Shown: in pieces, positions 18,359 to 27,592 of the stretch
How positions within the stretch are numbered: position 1 is the stretch's first letter
Layout: every line of letters starts with the position of its first letter
Source of the DNA: Opacimonas sp002292215
Lineage (GTDB): Bacteria > Pseudomonadota > Gammaproteobacteria > Enterobacterales > Alteromonadaceae
Length of the DNA: 64,000 nucleotides
NCBI GenBank assembly: GCA_943846745.1
Contig: OX044360.1
Location: forward strand, 1,674,001 to 1,738,000
Reading direction: 5' to 3'
Made by a program: the position numbers and the translations under genes
Notes under the pieces: model-generated
Database searches by the model: none
Seen by the model: only the letters and a program-made list of their open reading frames with translations
What the model was told of the DNA's origin: nothing

Positions 18359-18985
18359 ATGCTGTTATTGATCGATAACTATGATTCGTTCACGCACAAC
18401 CTAGCTCGATACTTCGTCGAGTTAGGTCAAGACGTGCGTGTCGTGCGAAACGATGCGATAACTGTCGCGCAGATCACCGCGTTAAATCCCGATTACTTAG
18501 TGCTATCACCGGGCCCATGTACCCCAAACGAATCCGGTATTACTCTTGCTGCCATCGCTGAATTTGCAGGTAAGATACCCCTGTTAGGCGTATGTTTAGG
18601 GCATCAAGCGATTGCACAAGTATTTGGTGCCACCATCACCAATGCTACCACCATAAAACATGGAAAAACCGCTCAAGTAAATCACATCACCGGCCGATTA
18701 TTTAAGGGTGTAGCTGATCCTTTTACTGCCACCCGATATCATTCATTGATTATCGAGCCATCCACATTAAGTGCAAACTTTACCGTGACGGCATGGTGTA
18801 CTCCAGTACAAAGTGATGCTAGCAGTGCCACTCTGAGCAAGGATGATATAGAGATTATGGCGATAGAAGATGAACAACAGCATATCTATGGTGTGCAATT
18901 TCATCCTGAATCGTTATTAACCGAACATGGACACGATATTTTAGATAATTTTCTGCGTTGTATGGAAAGTTGCACAGCAGCATAA
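18359..18985 (+). CDS. pabA: Aminodeoxychorismate/anthranilate synthase glutaminase subunit
   Basis: Glutamine amidotransferase that supplies ammonia to PabB (folate branch) or TrpE (tryptophan branch). The class I triad is visible: Cys in GVCLGHQAIA and His/Glu in GVQFHPESLLTEHG; the oxyanion motif SPGPCTPNE is also present. It has 208 residues. PabA and TrpG are nearly indistinguishable by sequence. The location next to argD, away from trp genes, favours PabA, perhaps serving both pathways. Confidence 0.9.
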   Translation: MLLLIDNYDSFTHNLARYFVELGQDVRVVRNDAITVAQITALNPDYLVLSPGPCTPNESGITLAAIAEFAGKIPLLGVCLGHQAIAQVFGATITNATTIKHGKTAQVNHITGRLFKGVADPFTATRYHSLIIEPSTLSANFTVTAWCTPVQSDASSATLSKDDIEIMAIEDEQQHIYGVQFHPESLLTEHGHDILDNFLRCMESCTAA

Positions 18986-19034
18986 TCGGTTACATCTATA
19001 CGCATTTTCACGTCAATCAAAAAGGTGTTGCTTA

Positions 19035-20168
19035 GTGTCCATCCCACAACAAGCATTGTTTGAACAATTTGTCGCTTCGCTTGATCATGCCCGTACTGTA
19101 TCGCCTTTTTTTAAGGCAAAGCATCCTGAGTTTGGCCATGGTTCGATCGTGAGCAAAAAAGATTTCTTTTTGGATGTGGACAAACAAGCTCATAATTTAC
19201 GTGAAAAACATAATGCTAATCATGCGCACGTAGTTCAAGCACGTAGTGCAAAATTTCACCAAGTACTTAAGCAAATAGTCTCACAACAAGTCACAGAGAA
19301 TCCGAGTCAGCTTATTCATATCGCGAATATTGATACGTTCGCTGGACAATGTATGGATATGCTCGCCAAGCCCGCTTGCTCTAACTCGTTATTTGAACCT
19401 TTAGCGATGGAAATTCCATGGTTTTATGACCAAATAATCAAAATCGTAAACAATAAACCGTTTCATAAAACAGATAAAAATAATAACCCGATTACTGTAG
19501 ATACACTCAAAACAGCCATTAACTTCATTGGCTTTGAAAACCTACAAATGTTGCTGCCGGCGTTAATATTTAAACGCACATTGCCACAAATCACCGACCC
19601 CTACCCCGAAATTAAACACCGTGTATGGGAGCTGGCAGTGGGGACAGCAAATTGTGCTAAATTTTTGGCGCCCGATTACAAACTCAATCCAGCCTTTATG
19701 TTTATGGCCGCCATGTTTCATTATGTTGGCAAAAATACCGTTACTCGGATTTTCTTCAAACAGTTCGATATTCTACATAAAGAACAAATGCAAAGTGCAG
19801 AAAAAGCCCTAATGAAAGACGAGTTTGAAAGCTTAAGAGACGTGACACCAGATCCATCTACATTAGCTGAGCTGATTGCACAGCATGCAAGTCACGTCAG
19901 TGATGCCATTATTAAGGAAATGACATTTAGCTATTTACCCATTCACACGTTGTTTCATCAATTGGCGCACAATGATTACGAACAATCTGCGCCACAATTA
20001 ATCAACTCCTGTGAACGCTATGTCCAAACCCGGATGCTCCTAAAACAACATTTGATTTCAGCAGACACCGCTAAGACCCAATTATTACAATTGCAATTTT
20101 CAGGCAGACAACTCAGTGCATTGAACAAAATGGCGATAAAACAACTGAAATTTGTTGATTTGAGTTAA
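19035..20168 (+). CDS. HDOD-domain protein
   Basis: A 377-residue cytoplasmic protein, GTG start with AAAGG upstream. The central part (about residues 90-300) looks like an HDOD domain: LFEPLAMEIPWFYDQIIKIVN, a TAINFIGFENLQMLLPALIF segment and AAMFHYVGKNTVTRIF. Canonical HD metal ligands are not obvious, as usual in HDOD proteins, which act in signalling rather than catalysis. It lies between pabA and argD, where the gene neighbourhood is otherwise conserved. The exact role is unknown. Confidence 0.72.
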   Translation: MSIPQQALFEQFVASLDHARTVSPFFKAKHPEFGHGSIVSKKDFFLDVDKQAHNLREKHNANHAHVVQARSAKFHQVLKQIVSQQVTENPSQLIHIANIDTFAGQCMDMLAKPACSNSLFEPLAMEIPWFYDQIIKIVNNKPFHKTDKNNNPITVDTLKTAINFIGFENLQMLLPALIFKRTLPQITDPYPEIKHRVWELAVGTANCAKFLAPDYKLNPAFMFMAAMFHYVGKNTVTRIFFKQFDILHKEQMQSAEKALMKDEFESLRDVTPDPSTLAELIAQHASHVSDAIIKEMTFSYLPIHTLFHQLAHNDYEQSAPQLINSCERYVQTRMLLKQHLISADTAKTQLLQLQFSGRQLSALNKMAIKQLKFVDLS

Positions 20169-20225
20169 CCCCTTATTCATTTTTTTTAACATAATTAGTC
20201 GAAAAACTCTGCACCAGTAAATTCA

Positions 20226-20269
20226 GGTCGAAGCTAAGCTGCAAATGGGTCACCTTACTGGCTTCGACC
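20226..20269. repeat. Inverted repeat before argD
   Basis: GGTCGAAGC (20226-20234) and GCTTCGACC (20261-20269), a perfect 9-bp dyad with a 26-nt spacer, in the 236-bp gap between the HDOD gene and argD. It could end the upstream transcript or lie in the argD leader. Confidence 0.4.
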
Positions 20270-20404
20270 CAATCTACTTACATAGTTATGCGCTTTTTAT
20301 GCAAGACCTGTCAAAGCCTTGATATACCTAGCTTAAAACCATTTACAAGTGCCGTAAAACCCCCTATTCTTAGAGCATTAATAATGTATTTAAAAGGTAT
20401 TCCT

Positions 20405-21634
20405 ATGCAAGTCACCCGTGAGTTATTTAATGAAGTGATGGTCCCAAACTACAACCCAGCAGCAATGATCCCAGTGCGCGGTCAAGGCTCTCGCATATGG
20501 GACCAAGATGATAACGAATACATTGATTTTGCAGGCGGGATTGCCGTAAACGTATTAGGCCATTGTCACCCTGAACTGGTTAAAGTCTTAAAAGAGCAAG
20601 GCGAAAAATTGTGGCATTTATCGAATGTCTATACCAATGAACCGGCTCTGCGTTTAGCTAAAAAACTAACTGAAGCCACGTTTGCTGAACTCGTTTATTT
20701 TGCTAACTCCGGCGCTGAAGTAAACGAAGCAGCATTAAAACTTGCTCGTCGTTGGGCATTAGATCATTACGGCCCAGAAAAAGACCAAATCATTGCCTTT
20801 AACCAAGGTTTCCATGGTCGTACTTTCTTCACTGTTACCGTGGGCGGACAGGCGGCGTATTCCGATGGTTTTGGTCCTAAGCCCGGGGGTATTGACCATA
20901 CGCCATATAATGATTTAGCAGCACTTGAAGCGATCATGTCAGATAAAACCTGTGCAGTTATGATGGAACCATTGCAAGGTGAAGGTGGGATCATTTGCCC
21001 TGATCCTAAATTTGTTAAAGGCGTGCGTGCATTGTGCGACAAACATAATGCATTATTAATTTTTGATGAAGTCCAATCTGGTATCGGTCGTACCGGTGAT
21101 TTATTCGCTTATATGGGGTTAGATGTTGTACCTGATATTTTAACCTCAGCTAAATCGTTAGGCGGCGGCATTCCAATTGGCGCTATGCTCACGACTAAAG
21201 CGATTGGTGAACATCTAAAAGTCGGTACTCACGGTTCAACCTATGGGGGTAACCCATTGGCTTGTGCCATTGCCGAACGCGCACTAGATATTATTAATAC
21301 TCCAGAGATTCTAGCCGGTGTAAAGGCCAAAGAAGCGTTATTCCGTGAACACCTAGAACGCATTAATGCCAAGTACCATGTCTTTTCTGAAATTCGAGGA
21401 AAAGGGATGTTACTAGGTTGTGCGATGAATGAAAAATACCAAGGTCGTGCACGTGATTTTATGGTTGCTGCCACAGCGAAAGGGACTATGTGCCTTATTG
21501 CTGGCATGAACGTCATTCGCTTTGCCCCATCATTAGTGATCCCTGATGAGGATATTATTGAAGGCTTAGCTCGTTTTGAGGCTGGTATTGCTCATGTACT
21601 CGAACAAGATGCTCTGCTAGCACAATCTGCTTAA
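20405..21634 (+). CDS. argD: Acetylornithine/succinylornithine aminotransferase
   Basis: PLP-dependent class III aminotransferase used in arginine synthesis (ArgD) and in arginine catabolism (AstC). Family marks are DFAGGIAVNVLGHCHPELV, ANSGAEVNEAALKLAR, IFDEVQSGIGRTG and the PLP lysine in LTSAKSLGGGIPIGAM. The ATG at 20405 (MQVTRELFNEVMVPNY, 409 residues) is preferred because AAGG lies upstream and the N-terminus then matches the family; 39 upstream codons have no support. Being directly before astA and astD, it probably does both jobs. Confidence 0.93.
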   Translation: MQVTRELFNEVMVPNYNPAAMIPVRGQGSRIWDQDDNEYIDFAGGIAVNVLGHCHPELVKVLKEQGEKLWHLSNVYTNEPALRLAKKLTEATFAELVYFANSGAEVNEAALKLARRWALDHYGPEKDQIIAFNQGFHGRTFFTVTVGGQAAYSDGFGPKPGGIDHTPYNDLAALEAIMSDKTCAVMMEPLQGEGGIICPDPKFVKGVRALCDKHNALLIFDEVQSGIGRTGDLFAYMGLDVVPDILTSAKSLGGGIPIGAMLTTKAIGEHLKVGTHGSTYGGNPLACAIAERALDIINTPEILAGVKAKEALFREHLERINAKYHVFSEIRGKGMLLGCAMNEKYQGRARDFMVAATAKGTMCLIAGMNVIRFAPSLVIPDEDIIEGLARFEAGIAHVLEQDALLAQSA

Positions 21635-21647
21635 TTGTTGATTTGAT

Positions 21648-22664
21648 ATGAATATTATCAGACCGATACACACATCTGATTTTACGGCATTGTATGAAAT
21701 TGCCGAAGAATCAGGTGTGGGGTTTACATCATTACCTGTCAATGACAACTTATTAGCTAAAAAAATCACACGTTCTGAAGCATCTTTTACTAAAGAGGTC
21801 AGCAGTCCGAAAAATGAGAGCTATTTATTTGTCATGCAAGACAGCACAACCGAAGCAGTGGTCGGAACTTGTGGTATTGAAGCTTGCGTAGGTATTGAAG
21901 ATGCTTTTTATCACTACCATTTAGGTAAAGTCGTGCATGCTTCACGGGAGCTTAACATCCATAACACCGTTGAAATATTAACGGTATGTAATGATTACTC
22001 AGGGATCAGTGAAATCTGCACGTTGTTTTTACGCGAACCAGCACGACAGCCGAACATGGGTCGATTTTTATCGAAAGTACGTTTTTTGTTTATGGCGGAA
22101 CATCAGCACCGCTTTACTGATCGCGTTATCGCAGAAATGCGAGGTGTCAGTGATGAAAACGGACGTTCTCCATTTTGGGAATGGTTAGAAAAACACTTCT
22201 TCTCTATGGATTTCCCGACTGTAGATTATCTTACTGGCATTGGTAACAAAGTCTTTATTGCTGAGTTAATGCCTAAATATCCGATTTATGTGAATCTGTT
22301 ATCCCAAGCCGCTCAAGCCGCCATTGGCAAAGTCCATGACAAAACTAAACCGGCATTGGCATTGCTTGAAAAAGAAGGATTTAAATGCCGTGGATATGTA
22401 GATATTTTTGATGCAGGTCCGACGATTGAAGCAGAAGTGGATACGTTAAAAACAGTACGTGAATCTATACGTAAACCAGCGTTAATCGCCACTATTAATC
22501 CACAAGCCCCACTGCACATTATTATTAATACTCAGGTTGCTGATTTTAGAGCTGTGCTCCAGCCGGTAGAAATCACCGATCATCATATCTTGATCTCGCG
22601 TGAAACTGCCAAAGCATTACATGTGCACAACAGCGACATGATCAGAATTGCACCTTTAAGATAA
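21648..22664 (+). CDS. astA: Arginine N-succinyltransferase
   Basis: First step of the arginine succinyltransferase (AST) pathway: succinyl-CoA plus arginine to N2-succinylarginine. The sequence has the AstA N-terminus (IIRPIHTSDFTALYEIAEESGVGFTSLP), the FVMQDSTTEAVVGTCGIEA stretch and EMRGVSDENGRSPFWEWLEKHFF, all typical. It is 338 residues, normal. It starts 13 bp after argD with no clear ribosome site, so translation may depend on coupling. Confidence 0.95.
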   Translation: MNIIRPIHTSDFTALYEIAEESGVGFTSLPVNDNLLAKKITRSEASFTKEVSSPKNESYLFVMQDSTTEAVVGTCGIEACVGIEDAFYHYHLGKVVHASRELNIHNTVEILTVCNDYSGISEICTLFLREPARQPNMGRFLSKVRFLFMAEHQHRFTDRVIAEMRGVSDENGRSPFWEWLEKHFFSMDFPTVDYLTGIGNKVFIAELMPKYPIYVNLLSQAAQAAIGKVHDKTKPALALLEKEGFKCRGYVDIFDAGPTIEAEVDTLKTVRESIRKPALIATINPQAPLHIIINTQVADFRAVLQPVEITDHHILISRETAKALHVHNSDMIRIAPLR

Positions 22665-22702
22665 GCCAGCCAACTGGCACGACAACACGACAGGATTTTA
22701 TT

Positions 22703-24169
22703 ATGCACACCCATTATATTAATGGTCAATGGCTCGCTGGTGAAGGCGCTCAGTTACATTCTATTGACCCTGCAAAAAATACCACCATTTGGAGCGGTCA
22801 AGCTGCCTCACCCGCCCAAGTAGACACTGCTATTGCCGCTGCTCGTTCTGCATTTACTCATTGGGGAGCGTTAAGCGTGACCGAGCGTTTGGTATATATC
22901 CACGCCTATGAACAACAACTCAAAGACCATCAGGACGAATTAGCCCTCGCGATTGCCCAAGAAACCGGTAAGCCGATGTGGGAAACTAAAACGGAAGCGG
23001 CTGCCATGGTGGGTAAAATCGCACTCTCGATCAAATCCTATCAAACTCGCACCGGTGTGACCGAAAATCCAATGCCATTAGGTAAAGCGTTTATCCGCCA
23101 TAAACCTCACGGTGTTGTCGCGGTATTTGGTCCTTATAATTTTCCAGGTCATTTACCCAATGGGCATATCGTACCGGCTCTAATTGCTGGTAATACGATT
23201 GTTTTCAAACCCTCAGATTTAACGCCGATGGTTGCTCAAACTATGGTTAAACTTTGGGACGCAGCAAACTTACCTAAAGGTGTATTAAATTTACTGCAAG
23301 GTGATATTACAACTGGTAAAGCCCTTGCTGCGCATGATCATATTGATGGCTTGTTTTTCACAGGATCGTCTAACACAGGTAAATTACTGCATGAACAATT
23401 TGCAGGACATCCTGGTAAAATCCTAGCCCTAGAAATGGGCGGGAACAACCCGTTAATCGTCGCACAAGTGAATGATATCGATGCCGCAGTGCATGATATT
23501 GTACAATCAGCATTTATAACATCCGGACAACGCTGTACCTGTGCACGTCGTTTATTTATTCCCAATACCGCACAAGGTGATGCGATACTCGCTCGCTTGA
23601 TTGAGGTAACCCAACGTATCGAAGTCGGTCAATATGATGCCGACGAGCAACCGTTTATGGGCGCGATGATTTCAGCAAAAGCAGCAGCCATGATGGCTCA
23701 AGCTCAAGCGGCACTGATTCAATTAGGCGCACAAGTGCTAGTCGAGTTAACGCACTTAGATAGCGACACTGGCTTTGTTAGCCCAGGGATCATTGATGTG
23801 ACGAATATTCTTGATGTATTACCGGATGAAGAACATTTTGGTCCACTCTTAAAAGTCATTCGTTACAACACATTTATGGACGCGATTGCTGAAGCGAACA
23901 ACACTAAATTTGGTCTATCGGCAGGTCTGATTGCTGATGATGCACAGTTATATGATCAGTTTTTTCAACAGATCCGCGCAGGCATCGTTAATTGGAACCG
24001 TCCTATCACTGGTGCTAGTGGCGCTGCGCCATTTGGTGGGATCGGTGAAAGCGGTAATCACCGTGCCAGTGCATTTTATGCTGCGGATTACTGCGCCTAT
24101 CCAGTTGCTTCTGTTGAATTAGAAGCCACCACATTACCTGGAACATTAAATCCAGGCTTGCACTTTTAA
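22703..24169 (+). CDS. astD: N-succinylglutamate 5-semialdehyde dehydrogenase
   Basis: NAD-dependent aldehyde dehydrogenase that converts succinylglutamate semialdehyde to succinylglutamate, the fourth AST step. The catalytic cysteine is in SGQRCTCARRLF and the general-base glutamate in LALEMGGNNPL; the cofactor motif FTGSSNTGKLLHEQF is intact. The 488 residues match AstD. It follows astA by 38 bp. astB and astE are not in this window. Confidence 0.95.
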   Translation: MHTHYINGQWLAGEGAQLHSIDPAKNTTIWSGQAASPAQVDTAIAAARSAFTHWGALSVTERLVYIHAYEQQLKDHQDELALAIAQETGKPMWETKTEAAAMVGKIALSIKSYQTRTGVTENPMPLGKAFIRHKPHGVVAVFGPYNFPGHLPNGHIVPALIAGNTIVFKPSDLTPMVAQTMVKLWDAANLPKGVLNLLQGDITTGKALAAHDHIDGLFFTGSSNTGKLLHEQFAGHPGKILALEMGGNNPLIVAQVNDIDAAVHDIVQSAFITSGQRCTCARRLFIPNTAQGDAILARLIEVTQRIEVGQYDADEQPFMGAMISAKAAAMMAQAQAALIQLGAQVLVELTHLDSDTGFVSPGIIDVTNILDVLPDEEHFGPLLKVIRYNTFMDAIAEANNTKFGLSAGLIADDAQLYDQFFQQIRAGIVNWNRPITGASGAAPFGGIGESGNHRASAFYAADYCAYPVASVELEATTLPGTLNPGLHF

Positions 24170-24196
24170 CGCCAAGTCATCACAAGGAATAATGTT

Positions 24197-25003
24197 ATGC
24201 ATACCAGTATTAGTGATTTATTTGCAGGTTTATGGGCTGATTATGTCACGATTACACCATCAGCTGCGCGGATTCATAAGTTATTGCAGCAACATGATAA
24301 TAATAATGAGATTATTAATGACCACATTGCGTTGCGTACATTTAACGTATCCGGTTTAGCTGTTGCAGACTTGGCTGTCCATTTTACTCAATTAGGGTAT
24401 GTCCAGAGCGGTGAATACGACTTTAATAGTAAAAAACTCAACGCGTGGCATTTTCAACATCCTAACCCGAACCAACCCAAAGTATTTATTAGTGAGTTAC
24501 GCGTAGACGAATTATCTACCGACGCGCAAGCAATTATTCAAAAGATGATGGCTAATATAGATTTGGCCGTTGTGGCGTCTGATAACTTCCTGTACTCAGG
24601 TACACATTGGCAAGTCAGTGAAGCCGATTACCGTAAGTTACTAGCAGAGTCTGAATATGCAGCGTGGTTCGCCGCTTGGGGCTTTAGAGCAAATCATTTT
24701 ACGGTGAGTATTAATCATTTAAGTTCAATACATGAATTGACTGACGTAAATGCGCTGCTCAAAGAAAATGGGTTTGTATTAAATACATCCGGCGGTGAGA
24801 TAAAAGGCAGTCCAGAGGTGTGTTTAGCGCAATCTTCAACTATGGCGGATAGCATGCCGGTAGCATTTAGTGATACCACGGTGGCAATTCCTAGCTGTTT
24901 TTATGAATTTGCGCAACGTTATGCAATGGAGAGTGGTGAACTTTACCAAGGATTTGTGGCGGCTTCTGCGGATAAGATATTCGAAAGTACTAATGTTAAC
25001 TAA
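24197..25003 (+). CDS. DUF1338 (HglS/YdcJ-like) dioxygenase-family protein
   Basis: A 268-residue cytoplasmic protein of the DUF1338 family, which has a VOC-like metal site. Members characterised as HglS convert 2-oxoadipate to 2-hydroxyglutarate using Fe(II) and O2. Probable metal ligands are His in NDHIALRTFN and His in RANHFTVSINHL. It is the last gene of the argD-astA-astD run (27-bp gap), which suggests a role in amino acid breakdown. Whether this short form keeps the HglS activity is not known. Confidence 0.75.
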   Translation: MHTSISDLFAGLWADYVTITPSAARIHKLLQQHDNNNEIINDHIALRTFNVSGLAVADLAVHFTQLGYVQSGEYDFNSKKLNAWHFQHPNPNQPKVFISELRVDELSTDAQAIIQKMMANIDLAVVASDNFLYSGTHWQVSEADYRKLLAESEYAAWFAAWGFRANHFTVSINHLSSIHELTDVNALLKENGFVLNTSGGEIKGSPEVCLAQSSTMADSMPVAFSDTTVAIPSCFYEFAQRYAMESGELYQGFVAASADKIFESTNVN

Positions 25004-25052
25004 TTTACACTAGTGGCAACTAGCCTTCGCTTCCCACATTAAAGAACAAAAA

Positions 25053-25074
25053 AGGCGCTTAAGATTAAGCGCCT
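25053..25074 (-). terminator. Rho-independent terminator for parC
   Basis: AGGCGCTTAA (25053-25062) pairs perfectly with TTAAGCGCCT (25065-25074). On the minus strand the stem is followed by a T-rich run (complement of AAAGAACAAAAAA). It lies 36 bp after the parC stop and may also stop transcripts from the ast operon. Confidence 0.75.
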
Positions 25075-25110
25075 ATCTATTATTAGACCGTTATGGTCAA
25101 AATCAGCAAA

Positions 25111-27486
25111 CTAGTCTTCACCAAACAAATCATCTGATTGTGGCGCAGTAACATTATTCGACTGCGTATCAGATGCACTCTCTGGATTGAGGCTATGGTC
25201 AACTATGCCATCATCTAACGCGTCAACTTGGTGTCCATTTAACACTTCAACCCCATCAACACGTTGTAAACCTCGTGGTAATTTATTGCCTCGACGTCCG
25301 CGTTCACCGTAATAATGCTCTAGATCCGCTGCTTTAAGTGTCATACCGCGTTTACCAGCTAAGACTTTGACATCACTGCCAAGAGGCACGACTGCAATCG
25401 CTACAACAAACTCTTCACGTGTTTTTGATTTAGCTGACGGAATATTTATAATCTTGTTGCCTTTACCTTTACCTAAACTTGGTAAATCACGTAATGGGAA
25501 CAACAACATCCGCCCTTCATTCGAAATCGATAAACACAAATCCGTCGCAATATCATTCACTCGAACCGGCGTTAATACTTTGGCTGCATTAGGTAATGAT
25601 AAATAGGCTTTACCCGCTTTATTTTTACTTAACATATCGGCAAACAAACCCACAAAGCCATATCCAGCGTCACTCGCCATCAAGAATTTCTGTTGTTCCG
25701 TCGCCATGATCACATGTTCAAACTTCTCACTTGAGACCATATTAAAGCGACCGGTTAACGGTTCGCCTTGGCTTCTTGCAGACGGTAAAGTATGGGCATC
25801 ACAACTAAAACTGCGACCCGAGCTATCAATAAAGACCGCCGGTTGATTGCTCCGTCCTGTAGCACTCGCTTGATAAGTGTCATCGCCTTTGTAACTTAAA
25901 TTAACGACGTCGACATCATGCCCTTTGGCACAACGCGCCCAGCCTTTATCTGATAAAACAACAGTAACCGCTTCCGATGGTACCAACTCTTTTTCTGTTA
26001 ATGCTTTGGATTCGCCACGCGAAACAATTGGAGAACGACGATCATCACCGTATTTTTCGGCATCAGCTTGTAATTCTTTTTTGATCAGCGTTTTCATTCT
26101 GCGATCAGAACCTAATGTGGTTTGCAGATAATCTCGTTCTTTGCTCAATTCATCTTGTTCACCCTGGATCTTCATTTCTTCGAGTTTAGCAAGATGGCGT
26201 AATTTCAAATCTAAGATGGCTTCGGCTTGCGTATCTGATAATCCAAACCGTGACATTAATTCATTTTTAGGTTCATCGTGATGACGAATAATTTCAATGA
26301 CTTCGTCAATATTCAAAAACGCGATCATCAGACCTTCAAGAATATGTAATCGTGCCAATATTTTATCTAAACGGTATTGCAGACGACGTGTAACGGTATC
26401 GCGTCTAAACGTTAACCATTCACTTAAAATTGATTTAAGATCTTTGACCTTAGGACGACCGTCCAACCCGATCATATTAATATTTACACGATAGTTTTTT
26501 TCTAAGTCGGTGGTCGCGAATAAATGCGCCATCAACTGGTCAATATCCACACGATTAGAACGGGGTGTAACCAATAGGCGAGTCGGATTTTCATGGTCCG
26601 ATTCATCGCGTAAATCAGTCACCATCGGTAATTTTTTGGCTTGCATTTGAGCTGCAATTTGTTCCAAGATCTTGCCGCCAGAGGCTTGATGAGGCAACGC
26701 AGTAATAATGATGTCACCATTTTCTTCGTGATATACCGCACGCATTTTAATCGAGCCACGTCCAGTTTCATAAATTTTTTGAATATCAGCACGAGGCGTA
26801 ATGATTTCGGCATCGGTTGGATAATCAGGGCCTTGCACATGCTCCAATAGCTCACTTAAATCGGTACGCGAGTTGTCTAATAACAATGAGCAGGCATTGG
26901 CTAATTCACGCACATTATGTGGAGGAATATCGGTAGCCATACCTACGGCAATACCGGTAACGCCATTGAGCAAAATATGCGGTAAGCGCGCTGGCAAGAC
27001 TTTCGGCTCTTTTAGGGTACCATCAAAATTAGGCGACCAATCCGCCGTACCTTGACCCAGCTCAGCTAATAATACTTCGGAAAAACGAGATAAACGCGCT
27101 TCGGTATAACGCATTGCAGCAAATGACTTAGGATCATCTGGCGCTCCCCAGTTACCTTGTCCATCCACTAAGGGATAACGGTAAGTAAACGGTTGTGCCA
27201 TTAATACCATTGCTTCATAACAAGCTGAATCACCATGTGGGTGAAATTTACCCAAGACATCACCGACAGTACGAGCCGATTTTTTATACTTCGCATTATT
27301 GCTCAAGCCTAAATCAGACATCGCATAAATAATACGGCGTTGAACAGGTTTTAAGCCATCGCCAATATGCGGTAATGCGCGATCCATGATGACGTACATC
27401 GAATAATTAAGATAAGCATCTTCCGTGAAGCGTCGCATGGGGAGTTGCTCTATTCCATCTTGATTAATGGTGACTTCGTTACTCAT
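25111..27486 (-). CDS. parC: DNA topoisomerase IV subunit A
   Basis: ATP-dependent decatenation of replicated chromosomes together with ParE. The breakage-reunion domain shows KFHPHGDSACYEAM, and the active-site tyrosine Tyr127 lies in AAMRYTEARLS. The quinolone-determining residues are Ser87 and Glu91 (E. coli Ser80 and Glu84), the wild-type state. A beta-pinwheel C-terminal domain follows. The 791 residues are slightly long, with an Asp/Ser-rich tail. parE is not adjacent; the next gene is a divergent sensor kinase. Confidence 0.96.
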   Translation of the reverse strand: MSNEVTINQDGIEQLPMRRFTEDAYLNYSMYVIMDRALPHIGDGLKPVQRRIIYAMSDLGLSNNAKYKKSARTVGDVLGKFHPHGDSACYEAMVLMAQPFTYRYPLVDGQGNWGAPDDPKSFAAMRYTEARLSRFSEVLLAELGQGTADWSPNFDGTLKEPKVLPARLPHILLNGVTGIAVGMATDIPPHNVRELANACSLLLDNSRTDLSELLEHVQGPDYPTDAEIITPRADIQKIYETGRGSIKMRAVYHEENGDIIITALPHQASGGKILEQIAAQMQAKKLPMVTDLRDESDHENPTRLLVTPRSNRVDIDQLMAHLFATTDLEKNYRVNINMIGLDGRPKVKDLKSILSEWLTFRRDTVTRRLQYRLDKILARLHILEGLMIAFLNIDEVIEIIRHHDEPKNELMSRFGLSDTQAEAILDLKLRHLAKLEEMKIQGEQDELSKERDYLQTTLGSDRRMKTLIKKELQADAEKYGDDRRSPIVSRGESKALTEKELVPSEAVTVVLSDKGWARCAKGHDVDVVNLSYKGDDTYQASATGRSNQPAVFIDSSGRSFSCDAHTLPSARSQGEPLTGRFNMVSSEKFEHVIMATEQQKFLMASDAGYGFVGLFADMLSKNKAGKAYLSLPNAAKVLTPVRVNDIATDLCLSISNEGRMLLFPLRDLPSLGKGKGNKIINIPSAKSKTREEFVVAIAVVPLGSDVKVLAGKRGMTLKAADLEHYYGERGRRGNKLPRGLQRVDGVEVLNGHQVDALDDGIVDHSLNPESASDTQSNNVTAPQSDDLFGED

Positions 27487-27592
27487 AGGGATCCAAAAGA
27501 TTCTTGTTATTGGTCTAGTTTCGAATAATAATACATAATGTTAACTAGTGATACGCTCATGAGGTGTATTGCATTAAAAAATCAAAATATTC

